From Pseudomonadota bacterium (lineage in GTDB: Bacteria > Pseudomonadota > Gammaproteobacteria > Burkholderiales > Burkholderiaceae_C), in assembly GCA_020161215.1 (NCBI GenBank), contig JAIUOM010000005.1, positions 1 through 64,000 on the forward strand: a DNA stretch of 64,000 nt, read 5' to 3'. Of this stretch, positions 49,310-58,931 are shown piece after piece. Below the pieces are notes generated by a model that did no database searches, had not been told where the DNA came from, and saw only the letters and a program-made list of their open reading frames with translations. The number at the start of each line of letters is the position of its first letter. Within the stretch, counting starts at the first letter, position 1. The position numbers were made by a program, and so were the translations under genes.

Positions 49310-50281
49310 TCATTCGGCCTTCAAGCCGGCGCGCTGCACGGCCTGGGCCCACAGCTTTTGCTCTTGCGCCAGAAACTGGCGCGCCTCGGCCACGCTGCCG
49401 CCCACCGGGTAGGTGGCGGCGGTGCGCAGGCGCTGTACCAGTGCGGGTGACTGCAGCGCGGCATTGACGGCATCGTTCAGCTTTTGCACGCGCACGGCGG
49501 GCGTGCCCTTGCCGGCGAACAGCATGAACCAGCCTGAGATGTTCAGCCCAGGCACCGCGTCCTTGGCCAGTGGCAGACCTTCCAACCCTGGCAGCACGCG
49601 CGATGAGGTCACCCCCAGCGGCACCAGGCGACCGGCCTTGACCAGGGGTAGCAGCGGCGCGATGCCGTCCACCGACACCTGGGTGTCGCCACCCATCACC
49701 GACTGGATGGCCTGCCCGCTGGAGCCCATGGGCACGTTGCGCAGTTGCACACCGGCGGCCTGCTCCAGCAGCTCGCCCGCCAGATGCGGCACCGATCCGC
49801 GTGAGGGGCTGCCCAGGGTGATGTCGTCCGGCGACGCCTTGGCTTTGGCCAGCAGGTCGGCCAGGGTCTTGAAGCCGGCTTTCGGGTTGGCGACAAACAA
49901 CATGGGCGTGTCGGCCACCACGGCCACGGTTTCAAAATCCTGCTGCATGTCGTACTTGGCCGCGCGGTACAGCAGCGGCGTGAGCGTGACCACCGCTGCT
50001 TGAGCCAGCAGCAGCGTGTTGGCCGGGTGCGCCGCCGTCTTGGCGGCCATGGTGGCCACGATGCCACCGGCGCCAGGGCGGTTGTCCACCACCACCGTCT
50101 GGCCCAGGCGCGGCCCCAGCTCATCGGCCAGCAGGCGCGCCACGATGTCGGGCGCGCTGCCCGCCTGCGAAGGCACCACCAGGGTCAGCGGTGCGCTGGA
50201 TCCGGTCTGCGCCTGCGCCGTCGCGACCAGCGCGCCCAGCGCCATCACGCGCACCACGTGTGTCCATCTTGTCTTGCCCAT
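49310..50281 (-). CDS. Bug-family tripartite tricarboxylate transporter receptor
   Basis: 323 residues from the ATG at 50281. A signal peptide (about 1-27, ending ATAQAQ) precedes a mature part with LTLVVPSQAGSAPDIVARLLADEL, the Bug N-terminal signature, VVDNRPGAGG and VPMGSSGQAIQSVMGG. It probably captures an aromatic or short carboxylate fed to the adjacent amidohydrolase. No membrane subunits are nearby. Confidence 0.92.
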   Translation of the reverse strand: MGKTRWTHVVRVMALGALVATAQAQTGSSAPLTLVVPSQAGSAPDIVARLLADELGPRLGQTVVVDNRPGAGGIVATMAAKTAAHPANTLLLAQAAVVTLTPLLYRAAKYDMQQDFETVAVVADTPMLFVANPKAGFKTLADLLAKAKASPDDITLGSPSRGSVPHLAGELLEQAAGVQLRNVPMGSSGQAIQSVMGGDTQVSVDGIAPLLPLVKAGRLVPLGVTSSRVLPGLEGLPLAKDAVPGLNISGWFMLFAGKGTPAVRVQKLNDAVNAALQSPALVQRLRTAATYPVGGSVAEARQFLAQEQKLWAQAVQRAGLKAE

Positions 50282-50401
50282 GCGGTCTCCTTCGGGTTTT
50301 GGTTGGTGGGCCAAGCCTGACAGCGCGGCCACTGGCAATGAAATCTACGTGGCTGTCGATTTCGCGTCTACGGCATTCACTTAAAGACTAATATCTCCGT
50401 C

Positions 50402-51307
50402 ATGGATATCAGATCGATCGACCTGAACCTGATCCCCGTGCTGGACGCCCTGCTGCGCCACCGCAGCGCCACGCTGGCCGCGCGTGAGCTGGACATGAGC
50501 CAGTCGGCGCTCAGCTCGGCCCTGGCGCGGCTGCGGCGCCTGCTGGGCGACGAGCTGTTTGTGCGCACTGGCCGCGGCCTGGCGCCCACGCCGCGCGCGG
50601 CGGCACTGGCCGAAGCGGTGGCGTCCATCGTCGATCAGGTGCGCGAGCGCATTCTGCAAAGCAGTGCCTTTGACGCCACCACGGCCCAGCGCAGCTTTCG
50701 CGTGCTGCTGTCGGACGTGGGCTCCTACGTGCTGCTGCCGCGCATCGTGCGCGCCGTGCGGGCCGAGGCGCCCGGCGTGGCGCTGACGCTCAAGCCCCTG
50801 ACCGGCGCCGACATCGCTACCGATCTGGCCGAAGGCCGCACCGACCTGGCCATCGGCAGCTACCCCGACCTGCCGGCCACCTTGTTCCAGCGTCGGCTGT
50901 TCGAGCGCCACTACGTCGGTCTGGTACGCCAGGGGCATCCGCTGGCGGCGCAGCGCCTCACGGTGCGTGCCTTTGCCGAGGCGCCGCAACTGGTGGTGCG
51001 CATGACCTCAGGCATCCAGGACCGCGTGGACGAAGCCTTGACGCGCGCCGGCCTGGTGCGGCGCGACGCGCTGGAGCTGCCCTCGTACCTGATGCTGCCG
51101 CCGCTGCTGGAGGCGGCGGATTTTCTGGCCGTTGTCCCCGGCCAGTTGGCCACGGCTTTCGCCCAGGCGCATCGGTTTGCCCTACTGGAACTGCCCTTCG
51201 CCCTGCCGCGAAGCACGATCCGCATGCACTGGCACCGGCGCTTTCACGAGGACGCCGGCAATGTCTGGCTGCGCGAGGTGGTGGCGCGAGAGTTGGGCGA
51301 CAGTTGA
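50402..51307 (+). CDS. LysR family transcriptional regulator
   Basis: 301 residues. N-terminal winged HTH: VLDALLRHRSATLAARELDMSQSALSSALARLR, then a periplasmic-binding-like effector domain from about residue 90. It is divergent from the Bug-amidohydrolase pair with about 120 nt between, the classic LysR arrangement, so it likely activates that pair. It is convergent with ttdB. Confidence 0.93.
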   Translation: MDIRSIDLNLIPVLDALLRHRSATLAARELDMSQSALSSALARLRRLLGDELFVRTGRGLAPTPRAAALAEAVASIVDQVRERILQSSAFDATTAQRSFRVLLSDVGSYVLLPRIVRAVRAEAPGVALTLKPLTGADIATDLAEGRTDLAIGSYPDLPATLFQRRLFERHYVGLVRQGHPLAAQRLTVRAFAEAPQLVVRMTSGIQDRVDEALTRAGLVRRDALELPSYLMLPPLLEAADFLAVVPGQLATAFAQAHRFALLELPFALPRSTIRMHWHRRFHEDAGNVWLREVVARELGDS

Positions 51308-51328
51308 GAGTGGACGCGTGCGCGGGCT

Positions 51329-51937
51329 CTACTTGATGAACCGCACCTGCTGATTGATGCGTTCCAGAATCGGCTTTTTCTTCTCGTTGAAGACTTTCTT
51401 GTTTTCCTCAATCAGGTTGCGGCCTTGGGTGTCGATGGAAATGATGAGTGGGCCGAACTCGCGCACGCGGTTGATCCACAGGGTTTCGGGCATCCCCAAG
51501 TCCGCCCACTCGGCGCCTTCGATCTTTTCGACCTGCGTGGCCGCCAGCACGGCGCAGCCGCCGGGGAAGATGGCGTGCACGGCCTTGTTCTCGCGGCAAC
51601 CTTCCTGCGTCTCGGGGCCCATACCGCCCTTGCCCACGATCAGCTTCACGCCGGTCTGCTTGATGAACTCCTTCTCGAACTTCTCCATCCGCATGCTGGT
51701 GGTGGGGCCGATGGAGACCATCTCGTACTCGCCGTCGGCCTTTTGCCGCACGATGGGGCCGGCGTGGAAGATGGCGCCGCCCTCCAGGTTCACGGGCAGC
51801 TCGCGGCCCAGCTCGATCAGGCGGCGGTGCGCCACGTCGCGACAGGTAACCAGCGTCCCGGTCAGGTAGACCACGTCGCCCACGTTCAGCGACTCCAGGT
51901 CTTCGTCCTTGATGGGGGTTTGCAGAATTTTCTTCAC
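51329..51937 (-). CDS. ttdB: L(+)-tartrate dehydratase beta subunit
   Basis: 202 residues, nearly collinear with E. coli TtdB (201): [58 protein letters not shown] and [20 protein letters not shown]. It forms the [4Fe-4S] dehydratase with TtdA, converting L-tartrate to oxaloacetate. The related class-I fumarase beta part is similar, but the fit to TtdB is closer. Start overlaps the ttdA stop by 4 nt. Confidence 0.92.
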   Translation of the reverse strand: MKKILQTPIKDEDLESLNVGDVVYLTGTLVTCRDVAHRRLIELGRELPVNLEGGAIFHAGPIVRQKADGEYEMVSIGPTTSMRMEKFEKEFIKQTGVKLIVGKGGMGPETQEGCRENKAVHAIFPGGCAVLAATQVEKIEGAEWADLGMPETLWINRVREFGPLIISIDTQGRNLIEENKKVFNEKKKPILERINQQVRFIK

Positions 51938-52857
51938 GGCTGAAATCCTTGGTGCGAGATGACTTCAAAGCTCAGGTCGGCATTGACCTTGATGCGGCCA
52001 CGCCGGTGCGCCCAGCAGCCGGTGGACACGGCCACGCCAATGGTGGATGGGTGGCGCGCCGAGGCTTCGATGTTGACGCCCATCACGCTGGCGTTGCCGG
52101 TCAGGCCCTGCGGACCCAGGCCCAGCTCGTTCAGGCCGTCCTTCAACAAACCTTCCATCAACGCCGCGTTCTCGTTGGGGTTGCTGGAGGTGACCGGGCG
52201 CAGGATGGCCTTCTTGGACAGGCGCGCCGCCGTCTCGGCCGAGGTGGAAACGCCCACCCCCACCAGCAGCGGCGGACAGGCGTTGACGCCGCGCGAGGTG
52301 ATGACGTCAAACACAAACTCGGCCACGCCCTCGTAACCCTGTCCCGGCATCAGCACCTTGGCCGCGCCGGGCAGCGTGCAGCCGCCGCCGGCCATGTAGA
52401 CGTCAATGGTCACGCTGTCGCTGTCGGGCACGATCTCCCAGTCCAGCCAGGGAATTTTGGTGCCGGTGTTGGTGCCGGTGTTCTTCTCGACAAAGGTTTC
52501 CACCGCGTTGTGGCGCAACGGGCCGTCACGCGTGGCGCCTTCGGTGGCACCTTCGAGAATGCCTTCCAGCTCGCCCAACAGCGGAAAGCGCGCGCCGGCC
52601 GTCAAAAAGTACTGAATCACGCCTGTGTCCTGGCAGCTGGGGCGGTCCAGCTTGTCGGCAGCCTCCTGGTTCTGGCGCATGGATTCATACACCTGCTTGG
52701 CCAGAAAATTGACTTCCTTTTCGCGCAACTCGCCCAGTTTTTGCGTCACGTCGGTCGGCAAGCGCTTGCCGATATAGGCGGTGAAACGCGCCATGACGTC
52801 GGTCAGGCGTTGGACGGCGGTATCGCGGTCCAGGGTGGGGGCGGTGGTGGTGTTCAT
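51934..52857 (-). CDS. ttdA: L(+)-tartrate dehydratase alpha subunit
   Basis: 307 residues, aligning along its length with E. coli TtdA (303). The three cluster cysteines are in [15 protein letters not shown]...[11 protein letters not shown] and [31 protein letters not shown] and [11 protein letters not shown] are further landmarks. It is overlapped by ttdB (ATGA) and preceded by a Bug receptor gene 5 nt upstream, so the three genes form one operon opposite a LysR regulator. Confidence 0.93.
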   Translation of the reverse strand: MNTTTAPTLDRDTAVQRLTDVMARFTAYIGKRLPTDVTQKLGELREKEVNFLAKQVYESMRQNQEAADKLDRPSCQDTGVIQYFLTAGARFPLLGELEGILEGATEGATRDGPLRHNAVETFVEKNTGTNTGTKIPWLDWEIVPDSDSVTIDVYMAGGGCTLPGAAKVLMPGQGYEGVAEFVFDVITSRGVNACPPLLVGVGVSTSAETAARLSKKAILRPVTSSNPNENAALMEGLLKDGLNELGLGPQGLTGNASVMGVNIEASARHPSTIGVAVSTGCWAHRRGRIKVNADLSFEVISHQGFQP

Positions 52858-52862
52858 GGCGA

Positions 52863-53840
52863 TCAGTCCAGCGCGATCCGGCCGGCCTTGATCAGCGCGG
52901 CGAATTTCTCGGTCTCGGCGCTGATCTGACGCGCCATCTCTTCAGGCGTGTTGCCCACCGGCTCGGCACCGATGTCGTGCATCTGCTTGACGAAGTCCGG
53001 GCTGCGCAAAATTTTCACCACTTCGGTGTTCAGGCGCGTCACCACGTCTTTGGGTGTTTTGGCCGGCACCAGCAGGCCGAACCAGGTGCCAATGTCCACG
53101 TTCACGCCCTGCTCCTTCAGCGTGGGCACGTTGGGCAGCGTGGGCGAGCGGGTGGCGGTGGTCACGGCCAGGGGCTTCAGGCGCCCTTCCTTGATGAAAG
53201 GCAGCACCGGCGTGATGGTGTCAAACGACATGTCCACCTGCCCGCCCAGCAAATCGGTGGTGAGCGGCGCGCTGCCTTTGTAGGGCACGTGCAGCAGCTC
53301 GGTGCCGGTCTCCAGCTGGAACTGCGTGCCAATCATGTGCTGCGCCGTGCCATTGCCGTTGGAGCCGTAGGACATCTTGCCCGGCTTGGCCTTGGCGGCG
53401 GCCACCAGGTCATTGACCGAGGCGTACGGCGCCTTGGCCGACACCACCATCACGTTGGGCACCATCGCCACGGTGGTGATGGGCGCAAAGTCTTTTTCAA
53501 AGTTGTAGCTCAGGTTTTTGTAGACGTTGGTGGCCACCGTGTGGTGCACCGCGCCCATCAGCAGCGTGTGGCCGCCGTCATTGACTTTGGCCACAATGGC
53601 CGCACCCAGCGTGGCGCCGGCGCCCGGCTTGTTCTCAACCACCACCGGCTGGCCGATGGCGGGCGACAGCTTGGTGGCAATGGCGCGTGCCAGCACATCG
53701 GTGGTGCCGCCAGCCGGAAACGGCACCACAATGCTCACCGGCTTGGTGGGCCAGTTCTGCGCCTGCGCGGCGGCGGCGGCCAGCGTCATCGCTGTGGCGA
53801 TGCAAACCGAGGTCATCGACAGAAAGCGGCGGTGGGTCAT
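52863..53840 (-). CDS. Bug-family receptor linked to tartrate dehydratase genes
   Basis: 325 residues from the ATG at 53840. Signal peptide up to about residue 26 (TAMTLAAAAAQAQ). PVSIVVPFPAGGTTDVLARAIATK and VVENKPGAGATLGAAIVAK are Bug landmarks, with LPNVPTLKEQGVNVD towards the C-terminus. First gene of the ttd operon, so the ligand is probably tartrate or a related dicarboxylate. No TctAB permease is present in the window. Confidence 0.92.
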   Translation of the reverse strand: MTHRRFLSMTSVCIATAMTLAAAAAQAQNWPTKPVSIVVPFPAGGTTDVLARAIATKLSPAIGQPVVVENKPGAGATLGAAIVAKVNDGGHTLLMGAVHHTVATNVYKNLSYNFEKDFAPITTVAMVPNVMVVSAKAPYASVNDLVAAAKAKPGKMSYGSNGNGTAQHMIGTQFQLETGTELLHVPYKGSAPLTTDLLGGQVDMSFDTITPVLPFIKEGRLKPLAVTTATRSPTLPNVPTLKEQGVNVDIGTWFGLLVPAKTPKDVVTRLNTEVVKILRSPDFVKQMHDIGAEPVGNTPEEMARQISAETEKFAALIKAGRIALD

Positions 53841-53960
53841 GCGGCGAGTCTCCTGGTTTTGAGGTAGATACCGCACATGCGGTGCGTGCGGCTTGGTGGC
53901 AATGTAGGTCGCCATCACAATTAATAACCACGCCATATAGAAATGTTTTATTAACTAAAA

Positions 53961-53973
53961 TTCAATAATTGAA
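53961..53973. promoter_or_regulatory. LysR-type palindrome (T-N11-A) in the ttd divergent promoter
   Basis: TTCAATAATTGAA is a perfect 13-bp palindrome of the LysR T-N11-A form, 17 nt before the LysR ATG. A further inverted pair TTAATAA (53921-53927) / TTATTAA (53948-53954) lies alongside. The whole gap is strikingly AT-rich for this genome. Likely the regulator's own binding sites. Confidence 0.6.
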
Positions 53974-53989
53974 CGGTTCGAAGGTGCCC

Positions 53990-54919
53990 ATGAGTGATGC
54001 CACCATCCTGCCCGCCGACCTGGGCTTTTTCTCCACGCTGGTGCACTGCGGCAGCTTGACCGCCGCGGCGCGTGAGCTGGGCCTGACGACGGCTGCCGTC
54101 AGCAAGCGCCTGGCCCAGATCGAGGCGCGCCTGGGCACCTTGCTCATCACCCGCACCACGCGGCGCATGGGCCTCACACCCGAGGGCGAGGTGTATCTGG
54201 AGCACGCCCGCCGCATCCTGGCCGATCTGAAGGCCATGGAGCAGCAACTGACCGACCTGCAAGGCGAGCCGCACGGCCTGCTGCGCGTCAACGCCACGCT
54301 GGGCTTTGGAAGGCGGCACATCGGGCCCTTGATCTCGGCCTTTGTGCAGCGTTACCCCAAGGTGGATGTGCAGCTGCAGCTCACCGTCGATCCGCCACCG
54401 CTGGCCGACAACGTCTACGACCTGTGCTTTCGCTTTGGCCAGCCACCCGATTCGCGTGGCATCGCCCGCTTCATCGCCCGCAACCAGCGCGTGCTGGTCG
54501 CCTCACCCGCCTACATCCAACGCGCCGGAGCGCCGCAAACGCCACGCGAGCTGCTGCGCCACGCCTGCATCGTGCTGCGCCAGGGCGACGATGCGTACGG
54601 GCAGTGGCGGTTTACGCCCGTGCGCGAGATGCGCGGTGGCACCGCAGAAGACGCCAGCCGCACCGAGTCCCTCAAAATTCGCGGCCATCTGACCACCAAC
54701 GACGGCACCGCCGCCGTGCAATGGGCGCTTGATGGTCACGGCATCCTGCTGCGCGCCGCCTGGGACGTGGCGCCGTACCTGCAAAGCGGCGAGTTGGTGC
54801 AACTGCTGCAAGACCACCGCAGCCCCGAGGCGGACATCTACGCCGTCTACCCCGAGGCGCACCGGGTGTCGGTACGGGTCAGGGCGCTGGTGGAGTTTGT
54901 GTGTGAGCGGATGCCATGA
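53990..54919 (+). CDS. LysR family regulator, probable regulator of the ttd operon
   Basis: 309 residues from the ATG at 53990. The HTH lies in FFSTLVHCGSLTAAARELGLTTAAVSKRLAQIEARLG, followed by ITRTTRRMGLTPEGEVYLEHARRIL, typical of the CrgA/DsdC-like branch. The effector domain fills the rest. It is divergent from the Bug-ttdA-ttdB operon across an AT-rich gap with LysR-type palindromes, so it probably senses tartrate or a similar acid. Confidence 0.93.
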   Translation: MSDATILPADLGFFSTLVHCGSLTAAARELGLTTAAVSKRLAQIEARLGTLLITRTTRRMGLTPEGEVYLEHARRILADLKAMEQQLTDLQGEPHGLLRVNATLGFGRRHIGPLISAFVQRYPKVDVQLQLTVDPPPLADNVYDLCFRFGQPPDSRGIARFIARNQRVLVASPAYIQRAGAPQTPRELLRHACIVLRQGDDAYGQWRFTPVREMRGGTAEDASRTESLKIRGHLTTNDGTAAVQWALDGHGILLRAAWDVAPYLQSGELVQLLQDHRSPEADIYAVYPEAHRVSVRVRALVEFVCERMP

Positions 54920-55006
54920 CGACAAGTCAGTGCCACCCTCCTGAGTTCTCTGGGCAGCTCTGTCTGTGCTTGTACCCAGGTGACGCGCACCCTGAATCCG
55001 CCACAG

Positions 55007-55027
55007 CCGCCCCGCTTCGGCTTTTAA
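55007..55027 (+). terminator. Candidate terminator after the LysR gene
   Basis: AGCCG (55007-55011), 8-nt loop, CGGCT (55020-55024), then TTTT. A short stem, about 90 nt after the stop codon; moderate support. Confidence 0.5.
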
Positions 55028-55066
55028 GCCATGCGATAAGCCTCGCCAACGCCTCCCAGGGTTCTT

Positions 55067-55131
55067 GATAACTTCATTTTTAATAGCTGCACAGGCTTAT
55101 TTTATGCCGGCATCAGCGTGTTTCTTTCAAA
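55067..55131 (+). repeat. Dispersed hairpin/GCCGGC repeat, copy R11
   Basis: ACTTCATTTTTAATAGC ending at 55087, 18 nt with GGCTTATTTTAT, GCCGGC at 55106-55111, tail GCGTGTTTCTTTCAAAAAT. One of the clearest copies, between convergent genes. Confidence 0.75.
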
Positions 55132-55165
55132 AATCTCAGCCTTCGGCGGTCAAGGCGCCGGGTAC

Positions 55166-56050
55166 TCAATGCAGGTTCAAATCCTGCTCCAGCCCCCGCA
55201 TCAACCGCTCGGGTGTATCGGCAAAGCGGATGAAGGCGACCTCGTCGGCGCGGATCACCTGGCGTCGGACCATGTCGTCCAGCCGTTCGGTCAGCGACTT
55301 CCAATGCCGTTCCCGGTCACCCAACAGGTATACCGGCACAGGGCGCAGCTGCCGGCTCTTGAGGGTTTCGACAACCTGAAAGGTCTCCCACTCGGTGCCG
55401 GTACCCCCGGGCGCGATCACCATCGCCGCGGAGTGCAAGATCATGGCCGCTTCGCGGGTCACCACGCTGGAAAACACCAGGCCGTGACTGACATGGACGT
55501 TCAATGCCTTGGCCACATCCGCCCCCATCGGCCGGTCGAGATCATTGCCCGTGGCCAGGCGATCGTAGTAGGTGGTGTAAGCGACGCTGAGGCCCCCCGC
55601 ATCGCTGGCGCCCTGGTTGGCGGCCAGCATCAACCCCGGGCCGCCGCCGGTCATGATGGGGTAGCGGCGGCCATGGCGAGCCGTCCACAGCGCCGCGAAG
55701 CGCCTGACCTGGGCGTACACCACATCGTTGGCCTGCCGAGCCTCGGCATCACAGCTCGTGTCGGCCGCGACGCAGGCCGGGCTGCTCTCGCCGATCCGCG
55801 AGCTGCCGAAGACAGTGAGGTAGCCCTCGGGAGCCAGGCGCGCCTGCGCGGCTTGCGCGCACGCCATGTCGTGGGCGAAAGCCGAAGGCGGCACCAGGTT
55901 CTCGACACCATAGTACGGGCCGGCGTAAAGGACCGCTGGCCATTCGGCCGGCGCTGGACAGGACATGTCACCCGCCCCGGTCAGCCACGGCGACGAGGTG
56001 CCGCAGCCGCTGATCAGCAGGGCCAACAAGAGGACGGCAAATCTGCGCAT
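55166..56050 (-). CDS. LOG-family (Rossmann, lysine-decarboxylase-like) lipoprotein
   Basis: 294 residues from the ATG at 56050. The N-terminus RRFAVLLLALLISGCGTSS is a lipoprotein signal with lipobox LISGC, so the mature protein would be exported and lipidated. The main domain has YPIMTGGGPGLMLAANQGA and the nucleotide-binding VIAPGGTGTEWETF, the PGGxGTxxE motif of the LOG/TIGR00730 family (cytokinin-activating-type or nucleotide phosphoribohydrolases, normally cytosolic). VFGSSRIGESSPA also fits the family. Export of such an enzyme is unusual. Confidence 0.83.
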   Translation of the reverse strand: MRRFAVLLLALLISGCGTSSPWLTGAGDMSCPAPAEWPAVLYAGPYYGVENLVPPSAFAHDMACAQAAQARLAPEGYLTVFGSSRIGESSPACVAADTSCDAEARQANDVVYAQVRRFAALWTARHGRRYPIMTGGGPGLMLAANQGASDAGGLSVAYTTYYDRLATGNDLDRPMGADVAKALNVHVSHGLVFSSVVTREAAMILHSAAMVIAPGGTGTEWETFQVVETLKSRQLRPVPVYLLGDRERHWKSLTERLDDMVRRQVIRADEVAFIRFADTPERLMRGLEQDLNLH

Positions 56051-56216
56051 GGCTGAAGTCCTTCGAGGCTGGGCTGCCAAAATCGCCACAAGCTGGGCGG
56101 GTCATAAACCACTGGCAGCCCGCAAGTTAACCTGAAAGTGACTGCCAAGGTCATGTACCTGGCCGACACGGCGTAAAAAACGCCGTCCTATGACGCCCGA
56201 GCCCCATTGAGCGGCC

Positions 56217-57185
<969 letters not shown>

Positions 57186-57196
57186 GGTGGTCAAAT

Positions 57197-57258
57197 CGCT
57201 ATTAAAACAAGAGCTTCCTTGGCAATGTTCATGCCGGCAAGAAGTCGATTTTCTTGAG
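57197..57258 (+). repeat. Dispersed hairpin/GCCGGC repeat, copy R12
   Basis: GCTATTAAAACAAGAGC (57198-57214), 18 nt with GGCAATGTTCAT, GCCGGC at 57233-57238, tail GATTTTCTTGAGAAT. It overlaps the last codons of dusC (stop at 57229), encoding its KKIDFLPA end. Confidence 0.7.
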
Positions 57259-58242
57259 AATATCGGAAGTCTGCGCGTTCGCCGCGGACGCACCGGCTTG
57301 GGCGGCCAATTGGGCCAGCGCCTGCGCAACCAGGTCTGGGTCGTGCACCAGGCGCAGGTGCTCGAACGCCGCCTCGGCTTCCGGATAGGTTTGGCGCAAG
57401 CTGCCCAGCCATTGCTTCAGGCGACCGGCGCGGTGGCGGCGCTCGACGCGGGCGCACACGTCTTCCCAAAAGTCCTGCAACAGGGGAACAAGCCGCGGCC
57501 AGGGCAGCAGCGCGCGCGGATCGGCATCGCCAGCCCGAACCGCCAGCGCCAGACCAGGGCTGCGCACCATGCCGCGGCCCAGCATCAAGCTGTCGCATCC
57601 GGTCACGGCACGGCAACGCCGGGCGTCGGCAGGGCTGAAGATGTCGCCGTTGGCGATCAGTGGCAGACGCAGCTGGGCGCGGATTTCGGCGATGCGCTCC
57701 CAGTGCACGGGCGGGCGGTAGGCCTGGGCCCTGGTGCGGGCGTGCACCGTCAGCTCGCTGGCGCCGGCCGATTCGATGGCCCGGGCACAGTCCAGCATGC
57801 GCGCGCTGTCTTGATTGCCCAGGCGCATCTTGGCGGACACCGGCACCGCCCCGGGCACCACCCGGCGCACGGCGCCGACGATGGCATACAGCAATTCCGG
57901 CTCGTCCAGCAGCACGGCGCCGCCGCGGTGGCGGTTCACCGTCTTGGCTGGGCAGCCGAAGTTCAGGTCGATGCCGGCCGGCCGCAGTTCGGCAAGGCGC
58001 GCGGCGTTTTCGGCCAAACACACCGGATCGGAGCCCAGCAGCTGCGGGCGCACCGGGACGCCAGCGCGGGTGCACCCGCCCCGCAGCAGTTCGGGCACCA
58101 CACGGGTGAAGCTGCGCACGGGCAGCAGTTGGTCGGTGATGCGAATGAACTCGGACACGCAACGGTCGACCCCGCCCACGCGGGTCAGGATGTCGCGCAG
58201 GCCGTGGTCGAGCAGACCTTCCATGGGGGCAAGAACCAGCAT
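57229..58242 (-). CDS. dusC: tRNA-dihydrouridine(16) synthase DusC
   Basis: 337-residue FMN enzyme reducing uridine in tRNA. MLVLAPMEGLLDHGLRDILT is the DusC-type opening. The catalytic Cys is in IDLNFGCPAKTVNRHRGGA, HARTRAQAYRPP is conserved, and LIANGDIFSPADARR and DSLMLGRGMVRSPGL bind the cofactor. Its C-terminal codons lie in a dispersed repeat. It is divergent from the FecR-domain gene. Confidence 0.94.
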   Translation of the reverse strand: MLVLAPMEGLLDHGLRDILTRVGGVDRCVSEFIRITDQLLPVRSFTRVVPELLRGGCTRAGVPVRPQLLGSDPVCLAENAARLAELRPAGIDLNFGCPAKTVNRHRGGAVLLDEPELLYAIVGAVRRVVPGAVPVSAKMRLGNQDSARMLDCARAIESAGASELTVHARTRAQAYRPPVHWERIAEIRAQLRLPLIANGDIFSPADARRCRAVTGCDSLMLGRGMVRSPGLALAVRAGDADPRALLPWPRLVPLLQDFWEDVCARVERRHRAGRLKQWLGSLRQTYPEAEAAFEHLRLVHDPDLVAQALAQLAAQAGASAANAQTSDILKKIDFLPA

Positions 58243-58427
58243 CGTTCGTTGAAGGGGTGGCGGTGGCCGTAAAAAAAGCCGCCGTTCCGCGAGAAATATA
58301 GAAGAACATCAATTTTCGCAGCAAGACCTCGGCCTCTCTGCTGGCCTTGGGGTAGTATGCGAACTGAGATAGGCCGGCTGCTGCGGCACCCATGCGGCAC
58401 GAACAACATCACAGGGAAGCTGTACAT

Positions 58428-58931
58428 ATGATGCACATTCGACATGTCTCTGCAGTGAGCGTCCGACTCTTGTGGGGCGTGCTCTGTGCCCTGCTACTGG
58501 GCGTGGGGGCCGCCATGGCCCAGGCCGCGTCAGACACCGGCGCCCCCCAGGGCGACAACCGTCAAGGCACGTTCAAGACCGTGCAGGGCGAGGTGGTCGT
58601 GGAACGCGGCGGCAAGCGTGTGCCGGTCAGCTCCGGCGCGCCACTGATGGCCTTGGACCGCATCGTCACCGGCCCGCGCAGCGCCGCGTCGGTCATCCTG
58701 CGCGACGGCACCGTGCTGGCGCTGGGGCCCGACAGCAGCGTCAATCTGGCCGAATTCCGCTTCGATCCGACGACGCAAGAGGGCAACATCCTGATCTCCA
58801 TGGCCAAGGGCAGCCTGCGCATGGTCTCCGGGCTGATTGCCAAGCTCAAGCCCGAGCAGGTCAAGATCACCACCCCGACCTCGGTGATTGGCGTGCGTGG
58901 CACCGACTTCATCGTGGAGACCCATTCCTGA
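58428..58931 (+). CDS. Exported FecR-domain protein
   Basis: 167 residues from the ATG at 58428. A signal peptide (VRLLWGVLCALLLGVGAAMAQA) precedes a FecR-like beta-rich domain: TVQGEVVVERGGKRVPV, DRIVTGPRSAASVILRDGT, LGPDSSVNLAEFRFDP and TPTSVIGVRGTDFIVE. There is no transmembrane anti-sigma arrangement, so it is the exported FecR type rather than a sigma-factor regulator. Overlaps the OmpA-like gene by one base (TGATG), implying coupled translation. Confidence 0.9.
   Translation: MMHIRHVSAVSVRLLWGVLCALLLGVGAAMAQAASDTGAPQGDNRQGTFKTVQGEVVVERGGKRVPVSSGAPLMALDRIVTGPRSAASVILRDGTVLALGPDSSVNLAEFRFDPTTQEGNILISMAKGSLRMVSGLIAKLKPEQVKITTPTSVIGVRGTDFIVETHS

Noticed and set aside
56168..56186. ACGGCGT-AAAAA-ACGCCGT inverted repeat downstream of the DUF808 gene as a terminator
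   Set aside because: The A/T run is in the loop, not after the stem, so it lacks the T-tract of an intrinsic terminator. It may be a protein site, but nothing else supports that.
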